This document shows positions 1 through 9,246 of a DNA stretch of 64,000 bases, piece by piece (the first letter of the stretch is position 1; the number at the start of each line of letters is the position of its first letter). Both the position numbers and the translations under genes were made by a program. The stretch covers positions 1,240,001 to 1,304,000 of the forward strand of contig NZ_BNED01000005.1 of the NCBI RefSeq assembly GCF_016755875.1, given 5' to 3'. Source of the DNA: Streptomyces spororaveus (GTDB taxonomy: Bacteria > Actinomycetota > Actinomycetes > Streptomycetales > Streptomycetaceae). Below the pieces are notes generated by a model, which searched no databases, had not been told where the DNA came from, and saw only the letters and a program-made list of their open reading frames with translations.

Positions 1-16
1 CACCTGCGCGGAGGCA

Positions 17-316
17 ATGTCCCAGGCGTCCACGCCCGCCGAAGTCCACGCGCTGACCGAACTGGCGGCCGGTGGCGAGGAAGCCGGACTGATCGCGCTG
101 CGGAACCTCCTGCGCGCCGCCGGCGCCCGCTGCCGGGAGCACGGCGAGATCCAGCTCGCCACCCGCTACGAGCGCACGAGCGACCTCCTCGACATCGCCG
201 ACCGGGCTCTCTTCCAGCTCGGCGTCGACGTGCTGACCACCCAGTACGACACCACAGCGGACACCGCCGCCCCCTGCCTGACGCCCGTCGGCCACGACGA
301 GGGAGCACCCACCTGA
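17..316 (+). CDS. small hypothetical protein
   Basis: A predicted 99-residue helical protein that I do not recognise, ending in a low-complexity acidic tail. The frame is open to the left edge of the window. The GGAGG at 10-14 sits only 2 nt before the ATG, so the true start may lie outside the window. Its TGA overlaps the proposed CTG start of the next gene (CTGA at 313-316), which suggests translational coupling and membership in the long + strand operon that follows. Confidence 0.55.
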   Translation: MSQASTPAEVHALTELAAGGEEAGLIALRNLLRAAGARCREHGEIQLATRYERTSDLLDIADRALFQLGVDVLTTQYDTTADTAAPCLTPVGHDEGAPT

Positions 317-1368
317 CGTCCTCCGAGATCACCCTCTACACCAGCCAATACCACGGCATCGTCGCCCTCGTCTCCGGCGAATCGTCCCGGTGGGCTCGCA
401 CCGCCCTTCAACTCGCGGGATTCGAGAAGGACGGCGGCGGAAACTACGTCATGCCCCTGACGGACGCCAGCCGCGTCCGCGAGGCCCTGACCAACCTCAG
501 AGAGACAGCGGCGGCCTTGCAGAGCAAGGTCACCGCGACCAACCAGAGCTACATCGGCGACTTCGCCCTCGAAGTCAGCAAGGACCTGCCCGGCCAGTGG
601 AAGGTGCAGGTCGAGAACTACGGGCACCCGGCGACGCAGGGCGACCTCTTCTCGTGCCTGTGGGCGACCGGTCCCAACCTCCGCCTCCTTGAGAACCGGC
701 GCGTGTCCTCTGCTGCGATCTTGCAGTCCGAGAACCGAGCCGAACTCGCCATCATCTACAACCCCCGCCACGACGTGTACGACGTCGCGATGCTCGCCCC
801 GCAGGACATGTACCTGGACGAGGCCGTCGTACCGCCGCCCGTGATCACCGTGCATTCGGCGCCCGTCCCCGCCGCCCGCAAGATCGCCTCCAGCCTGCTC
901 GCCGACTACTACCGGGCCGTTTTCGAGATGCAGTTGAACCATCTCGGCGATGACCTGGCATGGGCGCAGGAGGAGTTCGAACCCGGCACCGTCCAGGATC
1001 CTCCCCAGCGTGACCTGGCCGAGGCCTTCGACCGCTTCGCCACCATCGCACCGCGCATCATCGCGTCCCTGCGCACCAGCGGCCTTCACTCCTTCGACCC
1101 GCACCAGGCAGCGTTCCTGGAGGACATGGAGGCCGCGTTCGGTCAGCCCAGCCCGGGCACCGAGAACGCGGGGAAGGCACCGGAGAACCCGAGTCTCGAT
1201 CTGCTGTCGATGTGGATGAGCGAGGGCGAGGGTCTGGTCGACCTTGCCCGGGCCGCCGTCCGCACCGCACCCGCGCCGACCGCCTTTGGCCTCGTCCGTG
1301 CCGTGGACGCACCCGGGGTGCTCCCCTCTCCTCCCCCGCGGGCCGGCGCCGCCCTCAACCGCAGATAG
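313..1368 (+). CDS. LPxxW-family element protein with N-terminal shuffled module (CTG start)
   Basis: Hypothetical protein. The first ATG is at 451, but the frame is coding-like back to a CTG at 313, which has GGGAG at 301-305 with a 7-nt spacer and overlaps the upstream stop. The extra N-terminus (about 46 residues) matches a module found in six neighbouring genes, with a vaLvsG core, an aGF turn and an nYvmP strand. The body (LPGQW, then NPRHDVYDVAML, then LLADYYRAVF) is related to the proteins at 6556 and 7976, although here the module comes first rather than last. The C-terminus is proline-rich. The function is unknown. A role in plasmid or element biology is inferred only from context. 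Confidence 0.6.
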   Translation: MTSSEITLYTSQYHGIVALVSGESSRWARTALQLAGFEKDGGGNYVMPLTDASRVREALTNLRETAAALQSKVTATNQSYIGDFALEVSKDLPGQWKVQVENYGHPATQGDLFSCLWATGPNLRLLENRRVSSAAILQSENRAELAIIYNPRHDVYDVAMLAPQDMYLDEAVVPPPVITVHSAPVPAARKIASSLLADYYRAVFEMQLNHLGDDLAWAQEEFEPGTVQDPPQRDLAEAFDRFATIAPRIIASLRTSGLHSFDPHQAAFLEDMEAAFGQPSPGTENAGKAPENPSLDLLSMWMSEGEGLVDLARAAVRTAPAPTAFGLVRAVDAPGVLPSPPPRAGAALNRR

Positions 1369-1383
1369 CCCCCTGGAGCCGCT

Positions 1384-2559
1384 ATTCCCCTCCCCCCGAC
1401 CCCACCTCCGCACGAGGCGGTTAATGCTCTGACCGGCTGGGCCGTCCAGTTCTCGGTCATCACGCTCCGCTGCGAGATGGCCGTGGACCACCTCCGTACC
1501 CACCACGGAGACATCACCGACGCCCCGGCCGCCCAGGCCGCCGAAGCCGAGCGCAACCGGGAACTCGCCGAGCTCTTCGTCGATCTCCGCCCCCACCTCA
1601 ACACCCTGATCGTCCACGCCAGCGCCGGCCTGCAGGCCATGCCCCCGGCCCGGCACCATGCCCGCTGGCACCTGCTGATCTCCGACCTCGCCCATGCCGT
1701 ACACATCCTGGACGAGCACCCCGACGGCCAGGACACCACCGCCCGCGACGCACTGCTGTGGCCCTACATGCAGACCTGGGGCGAGCACGACGTCCTGCTG
1801 CGCGACCTCGCCCTCCAGCCCACCCACCCACCCGAGCCGAACCCCGGGCTCGGTACGGAGGAACAGGAGGCATGGACCGCCTGGGCCCGCTCGGCCCACA
1901 GCCGCGGTCTGCTCCGGCCCCAGGAATCTCGCTACGACGCCGCCGACCGCCAGCTCACCCTCGCCTTCGTCCCGCACCCGGTCGACGAGGACGAGGAGAT
2001 GGTCGTGATCCTCGCCGGGGACATCGACGGCCCCGAAATGAGCGTGACCGGGCGCTACGACACCGACGACGAAGCGATCCGCCACCTCCCACCAGCAGTC
2101 CCACCCGGCGTGCTCTATCCCAACGGCCCCCCGCCGGACAGCGCGTCACCACCCGGGGTGCCACTGGAACAGCTGATCCGCGACGTCATCGACGCGCAGC
2201 ACAGCGCCTCCGTCGCCGAGGCGATCTCCTACGTCACCGACCTGCCGCCCCATGCTCCCGCCGGACACATCGCGCAGCTCACGGCCTTCCTCGACACCTG
2301 CGCCGCCTGGGCGACCGCCATGGACACCCGGGCCGGCCAGGAGATCTCCGTGCGACTGCGGATGATCTCCGCGCAGACCAGCCACCTGGTCCAGGACCTC
2401 GCGCAGATCGGCGAACAGCTGGAGGACGCGGTGGCGGTCCTGCCGCCGCACCGCACCCCCGCACCCCGCCACCTGCCCGTACCGCGCCCGCCCGCGGTGG
2501 GCACCACACCGGTCGTTCCGGCCTCGCCGGTCTCCGCCGCTTCCGTTCCCCGCCGGTAG
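1384..2559 (+). CDS. helical hypothetical protein
   Basis: Unrecognised protein of about 360-390 residues, mostly alpha-helical, with a short beta-rich segment near the middle (MVVILAGDIDG) and a proline-rich tail. The first ATG is at 1477, but the frame is coding-like upstream (EAVNALTGWAVQFSV). Candidate starts are an ATT at 1384 with GGAG 5 nt upstream, or a CTG at 1429, so the N-terminus is uncertain. The second half, a four-helix-like stretch, resembles the helical proteins at 9444 and 12724 in style. It ends with TAG. Confidence 0.55.
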   Translation: MPLPPTPPPHEAVNALTGWAVQFSVITLRCEMAVDHLRTHHGDITDAPAAQAAEAERNRELAELFVDLRPHLNTLIVHASAGLQAMPPARHHARWHLLISDLAHAVHILDEHPDGQDTTARDALLWPYMQTWGEHDVLLRDLALQPTHPPEPNPGLGTEEQEAWTAWARSAHSRGLLRPQESRYDAADRQLTLAFVPHPVDEDEEMVVILAGDIDGPEMSVTGRYDTDDEAIRHLPPAVPPGVLYPNGPPPDSASPPGVPLEQLIRDVIDAQHSASVAEAISYVTDLPPHAPAGHIAQLTAFLDTCAAWATAMDTRAGQEISVRLRMISAQTSHLVQDLAQIGEQLEDAVAVLPPHRTPAPRHLPVPRPPAVGTTPVVPASPVSAASVPRR

Positions 2560-2615
2560 CGCGCCTCGTCCGGTCTCACTCCGCCTCGCCCTCTCTGACG
2601 GAAAGCCCTGCCCTG

Positions 2616-3887
2616 TTGACCCTGGCCGATCACCCGCCCACCACCCCGCCACCAGCCACGTACGGCGCCGTCCTGGGCAGCCGCCATGTTGTCCGCCTGC
2701 TCGGCGGCACCCTGACCGGTCGTCTGCCCAACGGCATGGTGCCCGTCGGACTCGTGTTGTGGATCACCGGCGGGGGCGGTTCCCTGGCCTTCGCCGGCCT
2801 CCTCGCCGCGCTGTACGGGCTGGCGTCCGGGCTGTCCCAGCCGATCAAGGGCAGGCTGATGGACCGGTACGGGCAGACCCGCATCTCCGCACCGGCCGTC
2901 GTGTTCAACTCCGGTTGCCTGGCCTCGCTCCCGTGGATCGGGGCGAGCGGCCACCCGGCGGCCGTGACCGCCGCCGTGGGGCTCGCGGGTCTGTTCACCC
3001 CGCCTTTGGAATCCGGGCTGCGCGCGTTGTGGCCGACCGTCCTTCCCGATCTGGGCCGACGGCGGGTCGTCCAGGCCCTCGACACCGGGTCCCAGGGCCT
3101 CCTCTACATCGTGGGTCCCTTGCTCGCCTCGTGGCTGGCCACCGCATACGGGCCCGGTATGGCCCTGAACGCCGCCGCCGCGCTCACCCTTGTGGGAACG
3201 GTCGTGGTCCTGACCGCTGCCCCCTCACGGACCTGGCGGCGGGCCACCACCGGTGGGGCGGTGGGAGGCGGCCGTCTGGCGGGGGCTGGTCTGGTCCTGC
3301 TGTTCACCGCGCTGGCGGGGACGGGGTTCGCGCTCGGTGCGATGAACGTGTGGGCAGCGGGCATGGCCACCACCCACAAGATGGCCATGCTCTCCGGGAT
3401 GCTCCCCGCCGCATTCTCCGCCGGCAGCGTGCTCGGCGGCCTGATCTATGCCCGCCGGAGATGGCCCGGCACGACCACCACCCAGCTCCTCGCGACCGCC
3501 GCCCTGTTCCTCTTCGGCTGGATGCCCCTGCTGGTCCAGCCCGGACCGCGCGCAGCCATCGCCCTGGCCGTGATCCCGGGGCTGTTCCTCACCCTGATCA
3601 TCACCAACGGCTTCCACACCGTGGACTCCCTGGCCCCCGCCTCACGCTCCACCGAGGCGTACGCCTGGCTGATCCTGTCCGTCGGCACCGGCCAGGCCGC
3701 CGGAACCGCGCTCGCCGGAGCCCTCGCCGAGCACCCCTACGTACTCGCCGGGCTTCCAGCCGCCGGCGCCGCCGTCTCGATGGCCATCCTCGTCCTCGCC
3801 CGCCGAAAGCTCGGCCCCGGCCGTCGCCTCGGCCGCCACCGACGCTCCCGCCACTTCAACTCACCTGTATCAGAAGGAGATTCGCCT
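2616..3887 (+). CDS. MFS transporter
   Basis: Major facilitator superfamily permease of about 420 residues with 11-12 hydrophobic segments. A motif-A-like loop (GRLMDRYGQTR) follows the second segment, as in drug/proton antiporter-type MFS proteins. The substrate cannot be told. The start is a TTG at 2616 or a CTG at 2613, the latter with GGAAAG 7 nt upstream. There is no stop codon at the end of the transporter. The same frame runs on through a basic linker (RRLGRHRRSRH) into the next gene and stops at 4388. Since the next gene has its own ribosome site, I treat them as two genes. Confidence 0.7.
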
Positions 3888-4388
3888 ATGGCAATCCGGA
3901 CCGAATGGAAGATCGTCCACAGCTGTGGACACGAGAGCACGGCCAACCTGTCCGACCGTCCCGCCGACAAGCGGGCCGGATTCGCCCGCTGGCTCGGCGG
4001 CCGGGATTGCACCGACTGCTGGAAGGCCTCCCGAGACTCCGACAGCGCCACGAAGGAAGTGTGGCTGGCGGCGAAGCGGGCCGAGGAGCAGCAGGCCGCA
4101 TTGGACTGGGCGACGCAGTTCGACATGCCGGCGCTGGAGGGTCCCGAGCGGGCTCTTGCCTGGGGTGAGCGTTCCCGGTTCCAGCTGGTGACGGCCGCGT
4201 ACACCGCGCTGGTCACCGAGAGCGGGACCTGGGACGAGGCCGACTGGGCCGCGCTGGAGGAGAAGATCCGCACGGTCACGCGGGCCGGGTGGTGGATCGA
4301 CCAGCGCGACGCCGAGGGCACTGACCTTCCCGAGCTGCTGGACGCGGCCACCGCTGATGACCGGGGGACGGAGAACCCGTTCCGGTAA
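3888..4388 (+). CDS. putative zinc-binding hypothetical protein
   Basis: A 166-residue soluble protein starting at an ATG with AAGGAG 8 nt upstream. The N-terminus carries a C-G-H...C-T-D-C pattern (HSCGHES near residue 12 and CTDCW near 43) that could bind one metal ion. The rest is helical and rich in W and E. I do not recognise the family. It is in frame with the MFS gene with no stop between them, so a read-through fusion is possible. A hairpin at 4415-4439 follows and probably ends the transcript. Confidence 0.6.
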   Translation: MAIRTEWKIVHSCGHESTANLSDRPADKRAGFARWLGGRDCTDCWKASRDSDSATKEVWLAAKRAEEQQAALDWATQFDMPALEGPERALAWGERSRFQLVTAAYTALVTESGTWDEADWAALEEKIRTVTRAGWWIDQRDAEGTDLPELLDAATADDRGTENPFR

Positions 4389-4414
4389 CCGTGGGCGGAC
4401 ATATATAGCCGACG

Positions 4415-4439
4415 ATCCCCGGTCAGCCAAACCGGGGAT
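4415..4439 (+). terminator. hairpin, probable terminator
   Basis: A perfect 9-bp inverted repeat (ATCCCCGGT and ACCGGGGAT) with a 7-nt loop, 27 nt after the stop at 4388. There is no U-run, as is common for Streptomyces terminators. Confidence 0.5.
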
Positions 4440-4505
4440 TCTCCAGACCATTGAAGTACTTCACCCGCCGCGAAACTGCGGCACCTTCGTGGAAGGACTT
4501 CTGCC

Positions 4506-4925
4506 GTGCCCGACGCCATCCGTGCCGCGTTCATACCCGCTGACGCCATCACCCCCGACCGGGACATCGCCCACGGACACTTCGCTCCCGGCGACCGGAT
4601 CGTGGTCATCAAGGGAGTGGACGACGGCATCCTGTGGGGCGACGCCATGACGGTGGTCACCCCGTCCTGGCACACCCCGACCAACGAGGACGGATGGCGC
4701 CTGCGCAACCCGGACGGCGGCGCCCGCAGCTTCGTCACCGGGCACCCCCGCTACCTCGTCCACCTCTCCACGCGCTGCCCCGACTGCCTGATCTACCAGC
4801 GGGCCCTGCAGGACTACCTCGTGCCCCGGTTCACCGACAGCAAGCCCGTCGATGTCGGCTGGTACTCGATCACCGAGCTGAACCAGCTCGTCCACGTCGC
4901 CGACGGCCGGGCCGGCAGCCGATGA
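4506..4925 (+). CDS. hypothetical protein
   Basis: A 139-residue protein starting at a GTG with GGAAGGA upstream. It has a small beta-rich region (DRIVVIKGVDDG, TVVTPSW) and a C-P-D-C pair near residue 96. The family is not recognised. The stop overlaps the ATG of the relaxase-like gene (ATGA at 4922-4925), so the two are probably made together and may act together. Confidence 0.6.
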   Translation: MPDAIRAAFIPADAITPDRDIAHGHFAPGDRIVVIKGVDDGILWGDAMTVVTPSWHTPTNEDGWRLRNPDGGARSFVTGHPRYLVHLSTRCPDCLIYQRALQDYLVPRFTDSKPVDVGWYSITELNQLVHVADGRAGSR

Positions 4926-5785
4926 TCCCCACGCTCCACGAGTTGGACACCACGTCCACCCACGCACTCGCCGAGGCTCTGGGCCGTCCCGTCAGCGACC
5001 AGGAGGGTCTGACCACCGACGGCACGATCGTCGCGTACTGGTCGCAGCTCGACTACTTCACCGACGAGGACCGGATATGGACCTCGTTGGAGTGGGCCCA
5101 GCACCTCGACGAGTCGCACCGGGAGCACCCCTTCGCCGCCACCTACTGTGGTGATCCCCGCGTCATCCTCCACGTCAGCGTCCGCCAGCACCCCGAGGAC
5201 CGGGAGCTCACGCCGGCCGAGTGGTCCGAGGTCGGCCACCGGCTCGCCCGCGTCTCAAGAATCGCCCCGGCAGGCGACCCGAATCCGTGCAGGTGGATCG
5301 CCCTCCGCGACCTGCCCCACCGCCTCGACCTGGTCGCCAATCTGGTCCGGGAGGACGGCGTCCGGGCGGCCGTGCCCAGGCAACTCCCCCACGCCCTGGC
5401 CGCGGAATGCCGGCGCATCGAAGCCGACCTCCGCCTTCTCTCCCCGCCAGACCACCACGCCGCCCCCTTCAAGGCGAACATGCTGGCGGCGGCACGGCCC
5501 ACCGTCGAAATTCCCGGCACCAGCTTCGTGGCGGACTTGCCCAACGGGGCGCACCAGCATTTCGCCGCCGCCCGCCGTCTCGTGGAGAAGGCCGCGCACC
5601 AGCTGGGCAGTGCGCCGTCGGGCCAGCCGGAGCTCGCGCACCAGCTGGAGTGGATCGCCCGCCGATCCCACGCCCTTGAATCCGACCTCGCCGAGATCGT
5701 CCCCGGGCACCCTGGCACCCCGGCCGGAGTCGCCACCACAGGTGTCTCCGCCGGGCTCCCGCCCCGGGCCACCCGGAGGCGCTGA
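4922..5785 (+). CDS. degenerate relaxase/mobilisation-like protein
   Basis: A 287-residue protein. The segment from VILHVSVRQHPEDRELTPAEW through CRWIALRDL to LVANLVREDG follows, almost position by position, the N-terminal fold of Streptomyces relaxase/mobilisation proteins as I remember them (HPEDR..L.D.EW, CRWVAVRHADDHIHIVATLVREDG). In true relaxases the H-x-H-x-V segment binds the catalytic metal. Here it reads LPHRLDLVANL, so the usual histidines are missing. I infer a catalytically dead relaxase relative, perhaps an oriT- or DNA-binding accessory. A TRAFAC or other fold is not excluded. It is coupled to the gene at 4506 by an ATGA overlap. Confidence 0.5.
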   Translation: MIPTLHELDTTSTHALAEALGRPVSDQEGLTTDGTIVAYWSQLDYFTDEDRIWTSLEWAQHLDESHREHPFAATYCGDPRVILHVSVRQHPEDRELTPAEWSEVGHRLARVSRIAPAGDPNPCRWIALRDLPHRLDLVANLVREDGVRAAVPRQLPHALAAECRRIEADLRLLSPPDHHAAPFKANMLAAARPTVEIPGTSFVADLPNGAHQHFAAARRLVEKAAHQLGSAPSGQPELAHQLEWIARRSHALESDLAEIVPGHPGTPAGVATTGVSAGLPPRATRRR

Positions 5786-5818
5786 CCGGCCGCCTCTACC
5801 GCAGAAAGCATTCTCTTC

Positions 5819-6529
5819 TTGGCCCTCGCCCACCGTGTACTGACCGTCCGACGCGATCCGGACTCCGGGGAAGTCCTCGCCCGTGGGGGCGACCCGGAAG
5901 CCCACAGCCTCCTGGAACGCACCGGATTCGTCCCAGTCGTCCGCCGCCACGAGACGTACCACCGTCTTCCTACCGGCCTTGACCAGGACGAGGAGATCCG
6001 CCTGGCCACCCGCGCCGTAGCCCGCCTCCAAGCCGTCGGCTAGGACCTGACCGCGGACCCCGCCTTCGCCACCGAGCAACACGAACCGCACTACCTCTCT
6101 GTCGGCGCCCAGGTCGCACACCTCGCGACCCGGATCCGGGAAGCGGAGACCACCGAGGAAGTCAGCGACGCCCTGACGGAGCTGACCGCCACCCACGACG
6201 GTGTCCTCCCGGCCCTCGCCGAAGTCCTCGCCGCCACGGCTGACTTCCTGCAGGACCTCGGGGAGCCCATCGACCCGCACACCGCCGCACGGCTGCACTA
6301 CCTGGTCGACGAACGGCTCCAAGTCATCACCTCTGACCTGCGGCACGTCCGCAACGGGCTCGCCGACCGGCAGGCCGTACACCCCCACCGCGCGCCGTGC
6401 CCCCAGGAAGTCGCCAGCGACGAACGGGAGAAGTCGGTCTCCTGTCCCTGCCCCGTGCCCGCCCGCATCCCCACCACGCCCATCACACCGGCCGCTGCTC
6501 TGCCCGCCCCGGCCAGCCGCCGCCGCTGA
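5819..6529 (+). pseudogene. shuffled-module protein interrupted by an in-frame TAG
   Basis: One continuous frame from a TTG at 5819 to the TGA at 6529 is broken only by a TAG at 6041-6043. Before the TAG it carries the shared module (HRVLTVRRDPDSG, LLERTGFVP, YHRLPTGL). After it, DLTADPAF and a helical domain continue and align with the intact paralogue at 7305. The TAG falls where paralogues have Tyr (IADYKV in the 8763 gene) or Phe (SGFSVF in the 7305 gene), so a TAC-to-TAG change explains it. It is either a recent pseudogene or a read-through gene. The function is unknown. The start is weak (AGAAAG only). Confidence 0.6.
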
Positions 6530-6555
6530 CCGCCCCGAGACCCGCCCGAGGAACC

Positions 6556-7308
6556 ATGCCCTACGACCGCGACCCCGACGAGCTCGGCTCCTTCGCCGCC
6601 ATCCTCACCCAGAACCTGCCCGGCACCTGGACCCATGAGCTCCGCCAGCACACCGCCCACGACGAGCACCACGGCGCCACCGCCGACGTCTGGGACATGA
6701 ACCACGTCGCCGAAGCCCTCGCCCAGCACCCGGTGAAGCACGACGCCATCCTGACCCGCGACGACGGCCGGCGGCTCTTCCTCCTTGACCATCCCCGCTA
6801 CGAGGACGAGTTCCTCATAGCCGCCATGGCCCCCGTTGACACCCCCGCGGAAGCATTCCGCGGGGTGCGGGAGCCGGACGGCATCGCGATACCCGCCGAA
6901 CCCGAGCAGGCCACCGACGCCATCGTCACCAACCTCCTGCCCCGCTACGAGGCCGCTCTGGCCCAGGTCCAGGACAACGCCCTGAGCCTGACCCGCGCCT
7001 CCTCCCAGCCCGACACCCTGGTAATGAGCTGGACGGAATCCGGCGACCTCACCGCCACCACCGGCCGGTCGGACGTGGCCGGCGTCCTGACCGCCCACGG
7101 GTTCGTCCACGACCCCGGCGAGCAGACGTACGTAGCCTCCGGCGACGACACCGCTCACCAGGCACAGTGCGTACGGGCGGCCGGCGCCGCGCTCGGCGCC
7201 CTGAACATCGGTGTGACCCTGCGCAACGCACCCCACCGAGGCACTCCCGCAACGACGCCGCTTCCTGCACCGCGCCCGGCCACGGCGAACACCGTGCGTT
7301 CCCGGTGA
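6556..7308 (+). CDS. LPxTW/WDM-family element protein
   Basis: A 250-residue hypothetical protein, ATG with GAGGAA upstream. N-terminal domain: LPGTWTHEL, VWDMNHVAEAL, LLDHPRYEDEFLIAAM, IAIP, LLPRYEAALAQVQ. The C-terminal part is the shared module (LVMSWTESGDLTATTG, GVLTAHGFV, TYVAS, ALNIGVTLR). It is clearly paralogous to the gene at 7976 and more distantly to 313. I know of no function. It looks like a soluble accessory protein of the element. The TGA overlaps the GTG of the next gene. Confidence 0.65.
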   Translation: MPYDRDPDELGSFAAILTQNLPGTWTHELRQHTAHDEHHGATADVWDMNHVAEALAQHPVKHDAILTRDDGRRLFLLDHPRYEDEFLIAAMAPVDTPAEAFRGVREPDGIAIPAEPEQATDAIVTNLLPRYEAALAQVQDNALSLTRASSQPDTLVMSWTESGDLTATTGRSDVAGVLTAHGFVHDPGEQTYVASGDDTAHQAQCVRAAGAALGALNIGVTLRNAPHRGTPATTPLPAPRPATANTVRSR

Positions 7309-7946
7309 AGGACGGCGCAGAGCCCGACTTCCTCATCCTCGACTACGTCACCATCACCCGCGACCCACGCACCCAGCTGGTGGTCACCAGCAGATGCACA
7401 CCAGAAGCCGCGGGCATCCTGGAGACCGTCGGCCGCTTCCGCGGCAGCGGCGCCCACTACCTGCGCCAACCGCACGACCTGCCCGTCGAACAGCAGCGTC
7501 ACTATGCGACGGCCGCGGCCCAGGCCCTCCTGTTCTCAGGGTTCAGCGTCTTCCTGGATCCCTCCCTGAACACGCTCGCAACCCCCGACGGCGACCGGGC
7601 AGCGGCCCACCGCTACCTGGACCAGCTCGCCGAACGGGCCAGCAAGGCCACCGACGACAAGCAGGTCGCCGAAATCCTCGCCGAAGTGGCCGCGCCCACC
7701 GAGCGCCTGCTGTCCCACCTGGTGCAGTCCCTGATCACGACCTGGGCCACCTGGAGCCAGCGAACGGACAGCACGCTGTCCAAGGACAGCCTCTCGATGC
7801 GGCTGATGGACACCACCAGCGGGCTCTCGCGCCACGGCGACGAGATCCGGCACATCCGCAATCAGGCCGCCGCCGCCAAACCGACAGCCCCGCAACCGCC
7901 TGCACCTCCAGGCCCAGCGGCGTCGCCGCCCACCCGGGGACGCTGA
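7305..7946 (+). CDS. shuffled-module protein with helical C-terminus
   Basis: A 213-residue protein, GTG overlapping the previous stop (GTGA). Residues 8-85 form the shared module (DYVTITRDPRTQLVV, GILETVGRF, HYLRQPHDLP, FSVFLDPSLN). A long helical region and a proline-rich tail follow. It is the intact counterpart of the interrupted gene at 5819. The family is unknown. The arrangement 5819-6556-7305-7976-8763 alternates module-first proteins with LPxTW proteins, which suggests duplication of a two-gene unit. Confidence 0.65.
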   Translation: MKDGAEPDFLILDYVTITRDPRTQLVVTSRCTPEAAGILETVGRFRGSGAHYLRQPHDLPVEQQRHYATAAAQALLFSGFSVFLDPSLNTLATPDGDRAAAHRYLDQLAERASKATDDKQVAEILAEVAAPTERLLSHLVQSLITTWATWSQRTDSTLSKDSLSMRLMDTTSGLSRHGDEIRHIRNQAAAAKPTAPQPPAPPGPAASPPTRGR

Positions 7947-7975
7947 ACCCGCCGCACTCCACCTCCGAAACGACC

Positions 7976-8734
7976 ATGCCTCCACGACACCATCGAACCG
8001 ATCTCGCGGCCTTCGCAGACGGCCTCGCCGCCCGCCTGCCCGATACCTGGACCAGCACCTACACCCGCCACGCCGCCTACCACGACCAGATCGCCACCAC
8101 GTCGACGGTGTGGGACATGGGAGCCGTCGGCTACGCAGCCTCCAACTTCGTCCTCAGCCACCAAGCCGTGCTCGCCCGAGCCGACGGAGCACGCCTGCTG
8201 CTCTTCGACCGCCCCCGGTACCGCCACCAGTTCATGATCGGCGCACTGGAACCAGACGCCCATCACGACGCCTTCCATCGGGTGGCCGAACCCAACGGCA
8301 TCGCCATCCCCGCCGGCCCTGCCCGCGCCGCCGCCCAGGTCACCCGCAGGCTGCTGCCCCGCTACGAGGATGCGCTGCGCCAGGTCCGGCACAACACCGC
8401 CCACCCCGCGCCCCGCCGGCCCGAACCTTCGCTGATCTTCGGAGCGGTGAGCATGGCCTGGCACCCGGACGGGGCCGTCGGCGCCGTCACCGGAGTACGC
8501 GAGGCAACCGCGGTCCTGTACGGCGCCGGATTCCAATACCACCCCTACCACCGGCAGTTCCTGCTTCCGGCGTCCTACGGCGACCGCGAGCAGATCGCCC
8601 GCGTCCAGGCCGTCTCCCAGAAGCTGGCCCGTATCGGCGTCGGCGTCACCATGCGCCCGGCCCAACCTGCCCCCGCGCCCACCGCACTGCCCGCTCGACC
8701 ACCCTCCCCGGCGGTCGCATCTGCGACCCGCTGA
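7976..8734 (+). CDS. LPxTW/WDM-family element protein
   Basis: A 252-residue paralogue of the 6556 gene with the same order of motifs: LPDTWTSTY, VWDMGAVGYA, LLFDRPRYRHQFMIGAL, IAIPAGPARAAAQ, LLPRYEDALRQV, then the C-terminal module (MAWHPDGAVGAVTG, VLYGAGFQY, ARIGVGVTMR). ATG start, 27 nt after the previous stop. The function is unknown. Close paralogues kept side by side suggest that dosage or heteromer formation matters. Confidence 0.65.
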   Translation: MPPRHHRTDLAAFADGLAARLPDTWTSTYTRHAAYHDQIATTSTVWDMGAVGYAASNFVLSHQAVLARADGARLLLFDRPRYRHQFMIGALEPDAHHDAFHRVAEPNGIAIPAGPARAAAQVTRRLLPRYEDALRQVRHNTAHPAPRRPEPSLIFGAVSMAWHPDGAVGAVTGVREATAVLYGAGFQYHPYHRQFLLPASYGDREQIARVQAVSQKLARIGVGVTMRPAQPAPAPTALPARPPSPAVASATR

Positions 8735-8762
8735 TCCACCCACCACCGCGAGGAGATCCCCC

Positions 8763-9173
8763 GTGGGAAATCTGGCCGATGAAGCCGGCACCGACGTCGA
8801 GATCTACCGACGGGCCCGCACCCCCGGCAGCGTCCACATCGTCAGCCGCAGCGACGCACCCGAAGAACTCCTGGCCCTCCTCGACAGTGCCGGCCTTGAG
8901 CGCCACACCGAGGAGACCGCAGGCCCGGTCTACGTCTGGCACGAAACCCCCGACGGCCTGAGCGAGAAGGCCCAGAAGCAGCTCGCCACCCGCGCGATGC
9001 TCCCGCTGCTCATCGCCGACTACAAGGTCAACATCGACCCGGATGTGTACGACGTGACCGCCTGGGGGCAGGCGATGGCCGCGCACCGCGCCCAGCAGGC
9101 CAAGACCACGGGTGCCCAGGCTCCCGCTGCGGCTCCGCCGGCGTCGCCCGGCTCCCCTTCGCGTTCTCGCTGA
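8763..9173 (+). CDS. single shuffled-module protein
   Basis: A 136-residue protein, GTG with GAGGAG upstream. It is almost only the shared module (YRRARTPGSVHIVSRSD, LLALLDSAGLE, VYVWHETPDGLS, IADYKVNIDPDVYD) plus a short Ala/Pro/Ser tail, so it is the minimal form of the domain. Its Tyr in IADYKV marks the position that is TAG in the 5819 gene. The function is unknown. Confidence 0.65.
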   Translation: MGNLADEAGTDVEIYRRARTPGSVHIVSRSDAPEELLALLDSAGLERHTEETAGPVYVWHETPDGLSEKAQKQLATRAMLPLLIADYKVNIDPDVYDVTAWGQAMAAHRAQQAKTTGAQAPAAAPPASPGSPSRSR

Positions 9174-9246
9174 CCACTTCCCCCACCCCGCCCCGGCCCC
9201 GCCGTATCCGGGCCGGGGCGCCCGCCACACCACCCGGAGCACCACG

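Noticed and set aside
166..2085. Long - strand open frame of over 600 codons
   Set aside because: Antisense to coupled + strand genes that have ribosome sites and paralogues. No domain is visible in it.
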